64,000 bases of DNA from Corynebacterium tuberculostearicum (GTDB taxonomy: Bacteria; Actinomycetota; Actinomycetes; Mycobacteriales; Mycobacteriaceae). Position numbers and translations under genes: made by a program. The notes beneath the pieces are model-generated. The model was given only the letters and a program-made list of their open reading frames with translations, did no database searches and had not been told where the DNA came from. Of the stretch, positions 36,401 through 44,618 are shown one piece after another. Location of the stretch: contig NZ_CP073092.1 in the NCBI RefSeq assembly GCF_030506365.1, positions 2,408,158 to 2,472,157 of the forward strand, written 5' to 3'. The stretch's first letter is position 1. The number at the start of each line of letters is the position of its first letter.

Positions 36401-39400
36401 ATGGCCGCAACCTGCCACGCATCGCGCTCCATGAGCAGGGCTACTCTCGGGGTGTGGATGGCAACCTTCCGGTCCAGCACAGCGCGTATACGCTGAGCGG
36501 CGTCGTCTAGTTCTTCGTAGGTCCAATGCTCCGCAGCACCGTCTTCTCCGATGCTGGTCAGGGCGGGCCGGTCGCGGGAGTGCTCGAAGCTGCGTCGCCA
36601 CAAAGAAGGAAGCGTGTCCACACCAGATACCGCACCCAACGCCTCTGCAACCTCACCCACGGTCGCCACCGCACCGGATTCAGACAGCAAAGAATCCACA
36701 CTCACCGCGAGCATCTGCGCGATCCTTTCGGCACGTACCTCGGTGATTCGCTGCGGATCGTAGATCAGGCGCAGTGGGTGCTCAGCGGAAGGGTTGACCA
36801 CGACGGACAGGGGAAAGTGCGGCGCGCCATTGTTGCGCACGTCAGCAACCTGTAGTGGCGAGCCGGGGCAGCCCACGTCCTGTGGAGATAGCGGCACCTC
36901 CACCACCATCAACGTATCCAGCAGTTCGCTGGCGTTGGTTCCCAGGTCGCGGGCAATATCAGCCAGGCTGACGTGCTGCACATCGCGGACCTGATTGTTG
37001 TGATGGACCATGGCGTGCAGCATGCTGGTCACCGGCAGGGTGGGATCAGATTGCCCCGGCGCGACCACCGGGATGGTGTTGAGCTGCATGCCCACGGCAT
37101 CGGCCACGCCAAGAACGGGAATGTCACGGCCGGAAACGGAAGTGGCAAACACCACGTCAGCCCCAGGTTCGCAGCCCACCAAGGTGCGAAGGACCAGCCC
37201 CCACGCCGCGTGCACCACATCCGGCAGGCCCACACCCGCTGCCCGAGCACGCTCAGACAAGCCAACAGTCCGCGGATCGTCTACCAGCAACTCCCGGCGC
37301 TCGAGCGAACTCGAAGGATTAGGGCACAGCACCGTGGGGCGTACCTCGCGCATTTCCTCGCGCCAGACGGACATATCGGCTTCCGCGTCTCTGCGCGCCA
37401 CCCATCGCACGCTGCCGGCCATTCCGGCGTCCGGGTCGTAGCGCGGGATTCGGGCATCGTCATCCCGGTAGATCTCCAGGAGATCCCGCAGCATGATGGG
37501 CACGGACCATCCGTCGGCGATCAGGTGATGCACCGTCTGGATCACGGCGATGTCCTGGCCACACACCGCACCATCGACACTGGTCGGGAGCACAACGGTC
37601 CATCGCATGAGCGGCTCGGGCGCGGCATCACCGGGCGGCTGCAAGGAGATTCCCCGCGAGAGGTCATCAGCGGCAATCTCTTCCGTACGCTGCACGAGCC
37701 ACCCGTCTAATCCAGGCCCAGCCAACTCGGCAGGCACCGTCACGTCCCGAAAGTCCACCCGCAAATGCTCGGCAATCCCCGGATCAATCACGGCAACCAC
37801 ATCGCCACCGTCAGTTTCCCAAGGGCGGGTGCTCAGTGCGGGGTGGCGTCGGATCAAATTACGCGCAGCGCGGGCGAATCGCTCCCGGTCAAACGGTTCG
37901 CTGCATTCCACCCGCAAGACCTGTTGCTCCACATACGAGCTGGCCGATTCCTCGAATAGCGAGTGGAAGTACATGCCGTGCTGCAGCGGGGTCAGCGGCA
38001 GCACGTCCTGCAGCTCCGCGGAGCTCTGCGCAGTGATTCGTGCCAGGTCCGCAGAGTTCACGGGTGCGGGGGCAACGTCGCCCACGGACAACACGCCGTG
38101 ATCGGCAAGCGCTGCCACCTCGCGCAATGCCACATCCCAGTGCGCGACCAATTCGTCGATCCGTTCGGGGGAGATCCTGCCGCGCGCCCAGGAGATCGTG
38201 GTGCGCAGGACGTATCCCTCGCCGGTGTCTTCGGCGATCGCGTTGAACTCCAGCTCGCGGACCAACGGCTGGTCCGGGTCGCGTTGCTCGCCGAGTTGGC
38301 CGGTGGAACCCGCGGGAGCGAAATCTTGTGCTCCTGCGGATACGCGCCCCAAGTAGTTGAACAGCACCTGTGCCTGCGGAGGGGTCTTCGCGGACTGATG
38401 CAACCAGGTGTGGGCCTGGTAAGGAACGCCGTTGCCGGGGATGGCCGCGAGCTGGTCTTTCACTGCGTTGAGTGCCAGCGCTAGCGGGGCGATGCTGCCC
38501 TCGACCTCTGTGGAGGCCTCCTGCACTGCCGCCCGGGTGGGGTCGATCAGCATGGGATATAGGCAGGTGAACCAGCCCACCGTGCGTGAAAGGTCTGCTT
38601 CCCTGCCCTGTGGCCCGGGTACGAATCGGGTTTCGCGGCCGTGCCCCTCCATCTCCACCAGGGTCCATGTTTGTTTGTTTCGACGCCAACGCGCCAACGC
38701 CACGCTCAATGCCGTAAGCAATACGGAATTCGCCCCCGTGCGGAAAGCGTGGGGCACCGCACCCAGTAATTCGTCCGTGATCTGCACTGATGCCTCATGT
38801 ACCACGCTGCGCTCCTCACGGACTGTGGGCGCTTTCTCGGGACTATCAGCAAGCGCTGGCACCTGCGGGTCCCGCAGAGGTTCATCTGCACTCGGCAATG
38901 GGGGCAGGGAACTATTGGCATCCTCCGCGAATTCGCCAGTATCAACGGCCTGTTGCAGCAGCTGCGTCCATCGGCGCAGGGACGTCCGCTCCGGCGCGAG
39001 CTGTTCCCCGCGATACGCCGCGGCGAGGTCCTCGCCGATAATGTTCCATGACACGCCATCGACCACCAGGTGATGCACCACAAGGCGCAATCTTCCGGGC
39101 ACCAGCCCAGCCGCTACCACCACTCCGACTGCCGGATCCAGCAGTTCAGAAAGCGCAGCGATGTCCGTGGTGGGGTGGATCGCCACCGCTTCTTCGGCAG
39201 ATTCCTCCGGGAGTTCCAGCCGCAAGGGATTCCGCTGCACACGGGCCCGCAGTGCAGGGTGCGCCTGCAGCACGTCAGCCACCATTCGCCCGGCCAGCTG
39301 CGCATCCACATCTTCTGGAACTGAAAACTCCACGGACTGAATGAAGCCGTCCACGTGATCAGTAATGGAATCGAACCAGCGCAGAATCGGCAGCGACTGC

Positions 39401-41292
39401 ACCTCACCGGTTGGTTCATCGTCTGGATCCTGCACGAAGGTTCCGCGCTCTTCGGCGCACCGAGCCAGTTGCTGTGGAGTGCGCGCAGAGAAAATATCTC
39501 CCACACTCACCTCCACCCCGCGCCGTCCCAGAGCCGAGACCAGGGTGATGGCCCGCAGGCTATCGCCACCGATATCGAAGAAGTCCGTCTCCGCACCCAC
39601 CGCGCTAACCCCCAATGCTTCAGCCATTGCCTCCGCGAGCAGAGCAACGGTTTCCCCGTCACGTTCAGCATCGGCCGGGGCATCAGTGAGCGAGCTCCAA
39701 TCAGGTTCCGGCAGTGCCTTCCGATCCACTTTTCCGTTGGCCGTCCGCGGCAACTCATCCATGACGGTGATAATCGCGGGCACCATGTATTCGGGCAGTA
39801 CCTCGGCACACCAACTACGGATCGCAGCACCCACGAGGCCCGCAGTCACCGTCACGTAGCCCAGCAGTCGCCCCTCCCGAGCAATCACGCTCGCCGCCTC
39901 CACATCTGGGTGTCCCACCAGCGCAGATTCCACGTCCTCCAACTCCAGACGCATGCCACGGATTTTCACCTGATTATCGGCCCGCCCCACGAATTCCAGC
40001 GAGCCGTCGTTGTGCCGGCGCACCAGGTCTCCCGTGCGGTACATCCGGGTTCCGTCCGACGCAAACACATCCGCAACAAAGCGGCTGGCCGTGAGTCCTG
40101 GGGCATTGATATACCCCTTGGCCAGCAGGAATCCGGCCACATAGAGTTCACCAATTTCTTGGTCTGGAACCACCCGCAGGTGCTCATCGAGCACATAGAG
40201 CCGACAGTTGGGATTGGCCACACCGATGCTCGTGTTGAGGCGATCCTCGTCGTCACGGTAGATGACGTGGGAGACACCGATGGTAGCTTCCGCTGGCCCG
40301 TACCCGTGGTACAGCGGGATGGCCAGCTGCTGGCGAAAGCGACGGAACAGCGCCTGGGTGAGCATCTCTCCGCCACACCAGACATGCCGCAAGCTGTCTA
40401 ATAGATTCGTGCCTTCGGCCTGTTTGAGCATGACGTCGAGAACACTCGAAACCAGATACGCAAACGTCACGCCCTCGCGATGGATGAGGCGGGCCAAGCG
40501 TTGGGGGTCTTGCTCCACGCCCGGCGCGGCCACCACCACGCGGCCCCCGCAAACCAGCGGCAGGAAGATCTCATTGATGGAGATATCAAAGGCCAGCGGT
40601 GCCTTGAACAGGGAGGCATCATCGCGGCCGAAGAACAGGATCTGATCGCGCTGCCAGAGCAAGCGCTCCACGATCGCACCGTGGCGGATCATTGCGCCCT
40701 TTGGGCGGCCGGTGCTGCCAGAGGTAAAGATGACGTACGCAACGCTGTCCGTGGACGGCGGGGTGAACAGCTCGCGGGTGGCATCGAGGTCGAATAGCGC
40801 GTCTTCGGTGAGCGCGCAGTTGTCCGGCGTGAGTACGAAGCTCAGGCTGGCATCGTGGGTGACGGATTCCCGGCGCGCCTGCGGCCACGAGGGGTCTAGC
40901 GGGACAAAACTGCCACCGGCGAGCAACGTGGCGACGATACCCACCACCATCTCCGCGCTGCGCGGCAGGGAGATTCCCACACTCTGACCAGCGTCAATAC
41001 CGTGTTCCCGCAAATTTCGCGCTACAGCAGTTGCATGGGCGACGAGCTGCGCATAGGTCAGTCTGTGCCGGTCATCCACCACTGCGAGCGCATCCGGGGT
41101 CTCCTGCGCATGCTGCAGGAGCAGGCTAATCAGGTCCGGGCGATCGCGATCCTGATCCGTGTCATTCCATATGCGCTGCTGGGCGATCCGATCCTGTTCA
41201 CTGCGGCCATGACCGATGACGGCGCCGCCATCTCGAGAAGCAAGCGTATCGCCAGAGGAAAACGGAGTGTGAGCAGACGATCGGGTGGGCAC
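30436..41292 (-). CDS. trimodular NRPS for a coelichelin-type hydroxamate siderophore
   Basis: This 3618-residue synthetase reads A1-PCP1-E1, C1-A2-PCP2-E2, C2-A3-PCP3 with no thioesterase. Landmarks by residue: A1 TSGSTGRPKG ~192; PCP1 GGDSLRAI ~577; E1 HHLVVDGVSW ~738; C1 HHLIADGWS ~1257; A2 ~1717; PCP2 GGDSILAI ~2109; E2 HHAVIDSASW ~2284; C2 YHLVLVDGWS ~2699 (first His of the pair is Tyr); A3 ~3177; PCP3 GGHSMAVI ~3576. Hand alignment to GrsA gives specificity codes DINYWGGIGK (A1), DFWSIGMVHK (A2) and DMENLGLINK (A3). From memory these match formyl-hydroxyornithine, threonine (one change from DFWNIGMVHK) and hydroxyornithine. The order equals that of CchH. The GTG start follows GAAAGG at 6 nt. 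The monooxygenase gene ends 100 bp upstream. Confidence 0.95.
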   Translation of the reverse strand: MPTRSSAHTPFSSGDTLASRDGGAVIGHGRSEQDRIAQQRIWNDTDQDRDRPDLISLLLQHAQETPDALAVVDDRHRLTYAQLVAHATAVARNLREHGIDAGQSVGISLPRSAEMVVGIVATLLAGGSFVPLDPSWPQARRESVTHDASLSFVLTPDNCALTEDALFDLDATRELFTPPSTDSVAYVIFTSGSTGRPKGAMIRHGAIVERLLWQRDQILFFGRDDASLFKAPLAFDISINEIFLPLVCGGRVVVAAPGVEQDPQRLARLIHREGVTFAYLVSSVLDVMLKQAEGTNLLDSLRHVWCGGEMLTQALFRRFRQQLAIPLYHGYGPAEATIGVSHVIYRDDEDRLNTSIGVANPNCRLYVLDEHLRVVPDQEIGELYVAGFLLAKGYINAPGLTASRFVADVFASDGTRMYRTGDLVRRHNDGSLEFVGRADNQVKIRGMRLELEDVESALVGHPDVEAASVIAREGRLLGYVTVTAGLVGAAIRSWCAEVLPEYMVPAIITVMDELPRTANGKVDRKALPEPDWSSLTDAPADAERDGETVALLAEAMAEALGVSAVGAETDFFDIGGDSLRAITLVSALGRRGVEVSVGDIFSARTPQQLARCAEERGTFVQDPDDEPTGEVQSLPILRWFDSITDHVDGFIQSVEFSVPEDVDAQLAGRMVADVLQAHPALRARVQRNPLRLELPEESAEEAVAIHPTTDIAALSELLDPAVGVVVAAGLVPGRLRLVVHHLVVDGVSWNIIGEDLAAAYRGEQLAPERTSLRRWTQLLQQAVDTGEFAEDANSSLPPLPSADEPLRDPQVPALADSPEKAPTVREERSVVHEASVQITDELLGAVPHAFRTGANSVLLTALSVALARWRRNKQTWTLVEMEGHGRETRFVPGPQGREADLSRTVGWFTCLYPMLIDPTRAAVQEASTEVEGSIAPLALALNAVKDQLAAIPGNGVPYQAHTWLHQSAKTPPQAQVLFNYLGRVSAGAQDFAPAGSTGQLGEQRDPDQPLVRELEFNAIAEDTGEGYVLRTTISWARGRISPERIDELVAHWDVALREVAALADHGVLSVGDVAPAPVNSADLARITAQSSAELQDVLPLTPLQHGMYFHSLFEESASSYVEQQVLRVECSEPFDRERFARAARNLIRRHPALSTRPWETDGGDVVAVIDPGIAEHLRVDFRDVTVPAELAGPGLDGWLVQRTEEIAADDLSRGISLQPPGDAAPEPLMRWTVVLPTSVDGAVCGQDIAVIQTVHHLIADGWSVPIMLRDLLEIYRDDDARIPRYDPDAGMAGSVRWVARRDAEADMSVWREEMREVRPTVLCPNPSSSLERRELLVDDPRTVGLSERARAAGVGLPDVVHAAWGLVLRTLVGCEPGADVVFATSVSGRDIPVLGVADAVGMQLNTIPVVAPGQSDPTLPVTSMLHAMVHHNNQVRDVQHVSLADIARDLGTNASELLDTLMVVEVPLSPQDVGCPGSPLQVADVRNNGAPHFPLSVVVNPSAEHPLRLIYDPQRITEVRAERIAQMLAVSVDSLLSESGAVATVGEVAEALGAVSGVDTLPSLWRRSFEHSRDRPALTSIGEDGAAEHWTYEELDDAAQRIRAVLDRKVAIHTPRVALLMERDAWQVAAILATTMSAGTYVPVDPLSPQARVELILEDCQPDAVLVSPSAEKMVSELVDCPVLVVSEQTMSGEAKPPAGRSASVARANDIAYVIYTSGSTGRPKGVAVTHANVTAMLGNARSHVEFSQEDVWSISHSFAFDFSVWEMWAALSSGGRAVVMPYALMRSPEDAAEVLRAEAITVLSQTPTAFAALEPHLGQDSAVRTVIFGGEALEARAEAAYCSAHPNVRFINMYGITETTVHVTAHECSENAGEARSPIGRPMDGLRTYVLDAQLQPVQPGETGMMYVAGPQVTAGYWGLASTTASRFVADPFVGGGARMYCSNDMAKVLNNGHLDYVGRADRQVQLRGYRVELGEIESALEKVSGVREATVVVVDLPEGQVPGALLITDSRADAKAITSRAAAAARDALPAYMVPQLFAVSTQVPQTINGKRDERAILDLLGEIPAAQQASGTSDLVEAISQAIADALRLDRAEVEPDSDFFRLGGDSILAIRVTHALARADLNVTPRDFFLGRTPRKIAERVTPQATQQKIQETRQSQEEALPKDGHQEISGAFPIPAMLRRQMERGMSDRFVQARRLDLGPVAVEDLEQALQQVAQAHPMLRTRVDTSSAFAHFVGAEGDGPMVVRALDVDALIDHIDIAAGRSVVLGCVDGYVKAVAHHAVIDSASWMILEDDLRDALAGRRILSGQASYKDLCLQELHDAHTAAAQDALHWSELATLPRPVEDSNQWSTDHVSTLEVNIDGQTAQVLQSVAPDVMGVDVQDLVAGLVTVAVARTMGTDARSWAVDVEGHGRPADHSYGRTLGWFTTIAPVEIPLADPADAARAAAEMRALHEDGTAPDRRTYQALRYTHPQGQRTLAHGAQILVNYLGRGETGAVLHAPGDAACQWTDYLVEADVWSSERAVSMELSVVNAVISAERLRSAIGEVARELQEHVSREQSSGRRAPLSVLQRGIWFQSQVAAPGAYVAQTALTFDRRLDAEAVVEAFRDTVTVHPAMGAEFHTDASGQPVQNLPWSGQGIDLPVETTEGDLEAIMHADRSAGIDLASVPLAKATIVTGRSDGQPGDTLLLTYHLVLVDGWSRAVMLQTFLERLTLRSGQARTQGAGELVPRGCSIADALLESVDTRKEQADSDYWVHRLETLSQPTLVAPQAADISSEHAGSELPRQVFAEVSEQLTGALQEKIRAQAVTLTSVVNAAVAVALGAVTGDSDVVFGQSVSGRDALSDPAMSDVVGVLLNTVPVRVTARPGQSIEELVQDVYRQRIEDMDHDSADLGAIQRQLGVGTLFDSMVVVQNFLDPQAAAELRERHGVVEERAEDSTHFPLTWVFTPGPKLGIKLEFRHDVVDESLAHSVLKAATEVLTAFVDTPEVPLAQLAQLAPARAEDSSPQSTTEQMASWQKAEGIDRTIADELKDTAQRFPDRIALADDAQQWTFGELIARCSDIAEKIKNCGVTSGDTVAIAVERSAHSVVALLGALWAGVRYAPLDLTHPDGRLRVLVEDSQPAAALVDSSSRERMERIGALPCVDVTTADSHATTHTPAAVPGDDAYLMYTSGSTGKPKGVVIKHRGLHNMLDNHRRKIFAPAAADGRTLRIAHAISFAFDMSWEELFWLVEGHEVRIFSEDLRRDAAAMVEAIRAHQVDVINVTPTVAEQLLAEGMLESGAHRPRLVLLGGEAVSHGVWETLRKADDVRGYNLYGPTEYTINALGAGTDESATPVIGMPVDRTAAFVLDPWLRPVPTGAPGELYLAGSGLAQEYHGLAARTASSMVACPWGAPGERMYRTGDIVRVRADGMFEYLGRSDDQVKIRGHRVDPGDVSAAVSRGVDPRILHCVTVPVRISDATLLACHLVAPQLRDADQGERQSFLTGVRNALREELPSYMIPDRWSIVDELPVTSNGKTDLAALGEGERITEKGREPANETEEITAELFAESLDIEPEDVPVDADYFDMGGHSMAVIKLCALLRGELGVEVGVREFYGLRTVERVAEFVEARS

Positions 41293-41392
41293 AAAGAGCC
41301 TTTCGGTTGATGGGGAAACAGGGAATCAGACGCGGATGGCGGACGTCGGGCTAGGTGTCAGCCAACCTCAAGCGGAGCACGGCTCGGGAAAA

Positions 41393-42811
41393 TCAGCCTG
41401 CGATCAGGTGCGAAGAATCCCGATGTTGCTCGGAGCGGAGATCTTCATCCGCCGGCGCACGATGCGTGCGTTGCTGACCCGTGATGGCCTCCACCAGTTC
41501 CCCGGAGCGGGTCGCGATGTTGGAGAGCAACGTGGAACCGAGTCCATGCGTGGCCTCAGTTGCTCCCTGCACGAAGAGTCCTGGCACGCGCTCGCCATTG
41601 AGCACGGCGCCGTAATCCCTAGTGACGGTGAATTCTTCACTGCCGTGACTATCAGCGTGAATCCCCGCAAGACCGCGAGATCGGAAGCCCGTGGCGCACA
41701 CCACCACGTCAAAGTTTTCTGTCACCACGTCTCCGGTTACTCGGTGGCGAATGTCCACGTCGACGCTGCCGTCGGAACAATTACGCGCACCGAGCACCTC
41801 CGTGGTCCGGCGAATATCGAGCCGCTGACGCCCGGTGACGCTTTCCCGATACTGACGGTCGTGGAGCTCATCGAGGAGCTCAGATTCCACGCAGGCGTAA
41901 TTGGTGTACCGGTGGCGGATCAACAGCTCGTTGCGGATCGCATCGGGCGCATGGAAGAAGTCATCAACGGCCTCCGGGTCGAACACCCGATTGGCGAAGG
42001 GGCTGTCATCGGCGGGGATGAAGCCGTAGCTGTTCAAGCTGCCCGTGACGGTATCGATATGCGGGCAATCGTGGAAGTACCGGATGGCCTCGGCTGCGGA
42101 CTGGCCCGCGCCGATCACCAAAGCTCGGCGGATATCCCACCCACTGTTCAGCAGCTTCTTGGTGCGCGGGAGCAAATCGATGTTGTGGAAGATGCGCGAG
42201 GTGTCCAAGGAGCTGTCCTCTGCCCACGCAGGCATCTTGGCTTCCAGCCCGCGGGCAACCACCACGTTGCGGCAGCGAATGGACTCCGACTGCTGAGCTC
42301 GCTGCCCTTCGGACTCACCGCTTCCTAACTTCCTGCGGACGTGCACCACAAAACGAGCTCCGTCTGCGGCCAGTTCCGGAAGCGTCTCGATGGACGTCAC
42401 GGTGGTGTTGTACTGCGTGTCCACGGTGATGTGATCCGCGATCCATCGGAGGTAATCGGCGAATTCCACGCGTTCCGGGGTGAAGGTTTGGCGGTTAATG
42501 AAATCAATCAAGCGGTCGCTGTGATGCAAGTAGTTGATGAAGCTGAAGCGGCTCTGCGGATTGCGCACCGTAACCAGGTCTTTAAGGAAGCTGATCTGCA
42601 TGTTGGATCCTTCGAGGAGCATGCCTGGGTGCCAGTTGAATTCCGGGCGGGCTTCCACAAAGAGTGCATCGAGTTCTGGAGCTTGCTCTTCGATAGCTAC
42701 CGCGAGCCCGAGGTTTCCGGGGCCGATGCCGATCCCGACGATGTCGCGGACGGAATTTTCGTGGGTACTGCGCTCTGCGGATGTCTGAGCTTGACGATCG
42801 ATGATGGTCAC
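41393..42811 (-). CDS. L-ornithine N5-monooxygenase
   Basis: A 472-residue flavoprotein of the SidA/PvdA/CchB class that hydroxylates the side-chain amine of ornithine using NADPH and oxygen. The FAD motif is VGIGIGPGNLGLAVA near residue 26, the substrate region is FNWHPGMLLEGSNMQISFLK, the NADPH motif is ALVIGAGQSAAEAIRYF near 232, and ATGF lies in VVVCATGFRSRG near 393. GTG 42811 is preferred because AGAGAGG stands 5 nt upstream; a TTG at 42841 is also in frame. A DtxR box lies 51 bp upstream. The NRPS gene follows in the same direction. Lysine as substrate is less likely given the NRPS codes. Confidence 0.92.
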   Translation of the reverse strand: MTIIDRQAQTSAERSTHENSVRDIVGIGIGPGNLGLAVAIEEQAPELDALFVEARPEFNWHPGMLLEGSNMQISFLKDLVTVRNPQSRFSFINYLHHSDRLIDFINRQTFTPERVEFADYLRWIADHITVDTQYNTTVTSIETLPELAADGARFVVHVRRKLGSGESEGQRAQQSESIRCRNVVVARGLEAKMPAWAEDSSLDTSRIFHNIDLLPRTKKLLNSGWDIRRALVIGAGQSAAEAIRYFHDCPHIDTVTGSLNSYGFIPADDSPFANRVFDPEAVDDFFHAPDAIRNELLIRHRYTNYACVESELLDELHDRQYRESVTGRQRLDIRRTTEVLGARNCSDGSVDVDIRHRVTGDVVTENFDVVVCATGFRSRGLAGIHADSHGSEEFTVTRDYGAVLNGERVPGLFVQGATEATHGLGSTLLSNIATRSGELVEAITGQQRTHRAPADEDLRSEQHRDSSHLIAG

Positions 42812-42861
42812 TATGGCCTCTCTGTAGGATGCGCCAACCAACTTCTTAGGGTGGGCAATGC

Positions 42862-42880
42862 AAAGGGTAGGCTAACCTAT
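42862..42880 (-). promoter_or_regulatory. DtxR-type iron box (monooxygenase-NRPS operon)
   Basis: AAAGGGTAGGCTAACCTAT matches 16 of 19 positions of TWAGGTTAGSCTAACCTWA. It sits in the 79-bp gap between the exporter gene and the monooxygenase start, implying a separate iron-controlled promoter for the monooxygenase and NRPS genes. Confidence 0.75.
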
Positions 42881-42890
42881 CTTCTATTGC

Positions 42891-44618
42891 TCAACAACCC
42901 CCTAGCGGGAATTGCTCACCCCGCGTCCGCAAACTCCCAGCTAGAGGCTTCACATCAACTACGTCCTCGGCTACCGACTGGAAGGCCCTCCCCACACACA
43001 GGACCACCGTGGTACGCCCGCGGCGAATATCTCTCACCGCACGCGCCACTTTCATGCCCGTCATTGAATCCACTGACGAGACCGGATCAACCATCACCAA
43101 CATCTCCGGCTCAGCCAGTAGCGCTCGTGCCAATCCCAGCCGCTGCCGCTGACCACCGGAAAGATTGCGCGCACCTTCGGTCAGCTCGTGATCCAATACC
43201 CCGGCTGAATGAGCCGCCCCCGGCGCCAGTTCATCGAGCCCTAAGGCGTTAAGAATGTCTACTGCATCCTCCGCCCTGCCCTCTCCAGAGCTCCGCAGCA
43301 CCGCCTGCCCCACTGTGTCCCCAAACAATGCCGGCTTCCGAGGCTCGGCAAGCACAGCGGAACGCACATCGTCTACCGAGATCTCGCAAATATCGCGCCC
43401 CCGGATCCACAGTTGTTGAGTTTGTGGCCTAGTCAGGGAGCCAAGCTCCATCGACTCCCCCGCGACCAACGCATCCACCAGAGCATCTGCCCATGCGGCT
43501 GAACAGTGCACCACCGTCAGTCGCCCCTCTGCGAACGCCACGGAAGCCTGCTCTGATCCCTCGACCTCGCCGTCTCCTTCGGCCTCACCGTCTCCACCGC
43601 GCATGGAAATGGCAGGCGTGCCAATCTGAGCAGATGGCACGCCCTGCCCCTCACGCAGCCGCTGAGCTTCCGCCACGCGCTGCAGCCTCCGAACGGAAGC
43701 CCTCGCCAATCCAATGAAGCGCGGCATTCTGCTGCACTGCCGCATCGGCTCCGCGATAAATTGTGACAGCGCCACCACGGTGACCAACTCCCCCAACGTC
43801 ACATCGCCGGAAATGGTTCGATAGCCCGCGTACAGGCCCACCGCACTCAGCAACAGCACATTGCTGCCCATCGCCACGGCTTCATAACCTCCGCTGACCC
43901 ACGCGAGCTTCCGAGCATCCGCACACGCCTCTTCAGATTTACGCGCATATCCACGGTAGGCCGGATGCGCGCCAGCCACTCCCGAGATCACCGGCAGCCC
44001 CTGCAGAATGTCGGTCATGCGCGCGGTCACTCGCGCGAGCAGAGTTTGTTGCCGCTCCGCGCGGCGTTCAATGATCTGAGACAGCCGGTGCAGGACTATC
44101 AACACCACCGCGCTGAGCACCAACACCACCACTCCCAGTGGCAGATCAATCAGCGCCAGAACAATCGTGCAGAAAATGGCTCCCACCAGCGCACTGATCC
44201 CCACCGGGACCACTTCGATGATGTCTACCGCCTGCACCACGTCTTCACCCACCACCGTGGGCAATTCCTGGCGAGGCAGACTGTCCGCATCGTCGGAATG
44301 CCCACCATGGCTCACCACCTGCGAGGTGATGCCTGCCCGCAATTCACATACGTTCCGAGCCGACGTAGCCTGCAGTATCCGGAACCCTGTCTGCCAGCTC
44401 ACAGACACCGTCGCCAGCGTAGCGCCTAAGGCTGCGATTCCACCCACCAGGTGCCACACATTCTCGCTAGCGATAAGACTGTGCGCCAACCATCCCAGTA
44501 ACACCGCAATCATGGCTTCTGCCACGTGGTAGATGCTCAGCAACAAGCCACTCAGAGCCATCGCGCGAGAATTTTTTCTGACCAGCCCGCGCAGCGTCAC
44601 CACCTTGTTGTCAGACAC
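42891..44618 (-). CDS. ABC exporter half-transporter with degenerate Walker A
   Basis: A 575-residue protein with six membrane helices (residues ~20-290) and a C-terminal nucleotide-binding domain. The signature NLSGGQRQRLGLARALL is canonical. The Walker A position reads LTVVHCSAAWADALVDAL instead of GxxGxGKST, and Walker B, MLVMVDPVSSVDSM, lacks the catalytic Glu. It can therefore work only as a heterodimer with the preceding gene. GTG 44618 is chosen: it follows AGGGGAGG by 7 nt and overlaps the partner's stop by 8 nt; an upstream ATG is less well placed. By position it matches CchG/CchI, candidate exporters of the apo-siderophore. Confidence 0.88.
   Translation of the reverse strand: MSDNKVVTLRGLVRKNSRAMALSGLLLSIYHVAEAMIAVLLGWLAHSLIASENVWHLVGGIAALGATLATVSVSWQTGFRILQATSARNVCELRAGITSQVVSHGGHSDDADSLPRQELPTVVGEDVVQAVDIIEVVPVGISALVGAIFCTIVLALIDLPLGVVVLVLSAVVLIVLHRLSQIIERRAERQQTLLARVTARMTDILQGLPVISGVAGAHPAYRGYARKSEEACADARKLAWVSGGYEAVAMGSNVLLLSAVGLYAGYRTISGDVTLGELVTVVALSQFIAEPMRQCSRMPRFIGLARASVRRLQRVAEAQRLREGQGVPSAQIGTPAISMRGGDGEAEGDGEVEGSEQASVAFAEGRLTVVHCSAAWADALVDALVAGESMELGSLTRPQTQQLWIRGRDICEISVDDVRSAVLAEPRKPALFGDTVGQAVLRSSGEGRAEDAVDILNALGLDELAPGAAHSAGVLDHELTEGARNLSGGQRQRLGLARALLAEPEMLVMVDPVSSVDSMTGMKVARAVRDIRRGRTTVVLCVGRAFQSVAEDVVDVKPLAGSLRTRGEQFPLGGC

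Noticed and set aside
42891..44618. Frameshift or pseudogene in the exporter lacking Walker A
   Set aside because: The frame is continuous, the rest of the protein is well preserved and the partner gene has the complementary defects, so the change is functional asymmetry.
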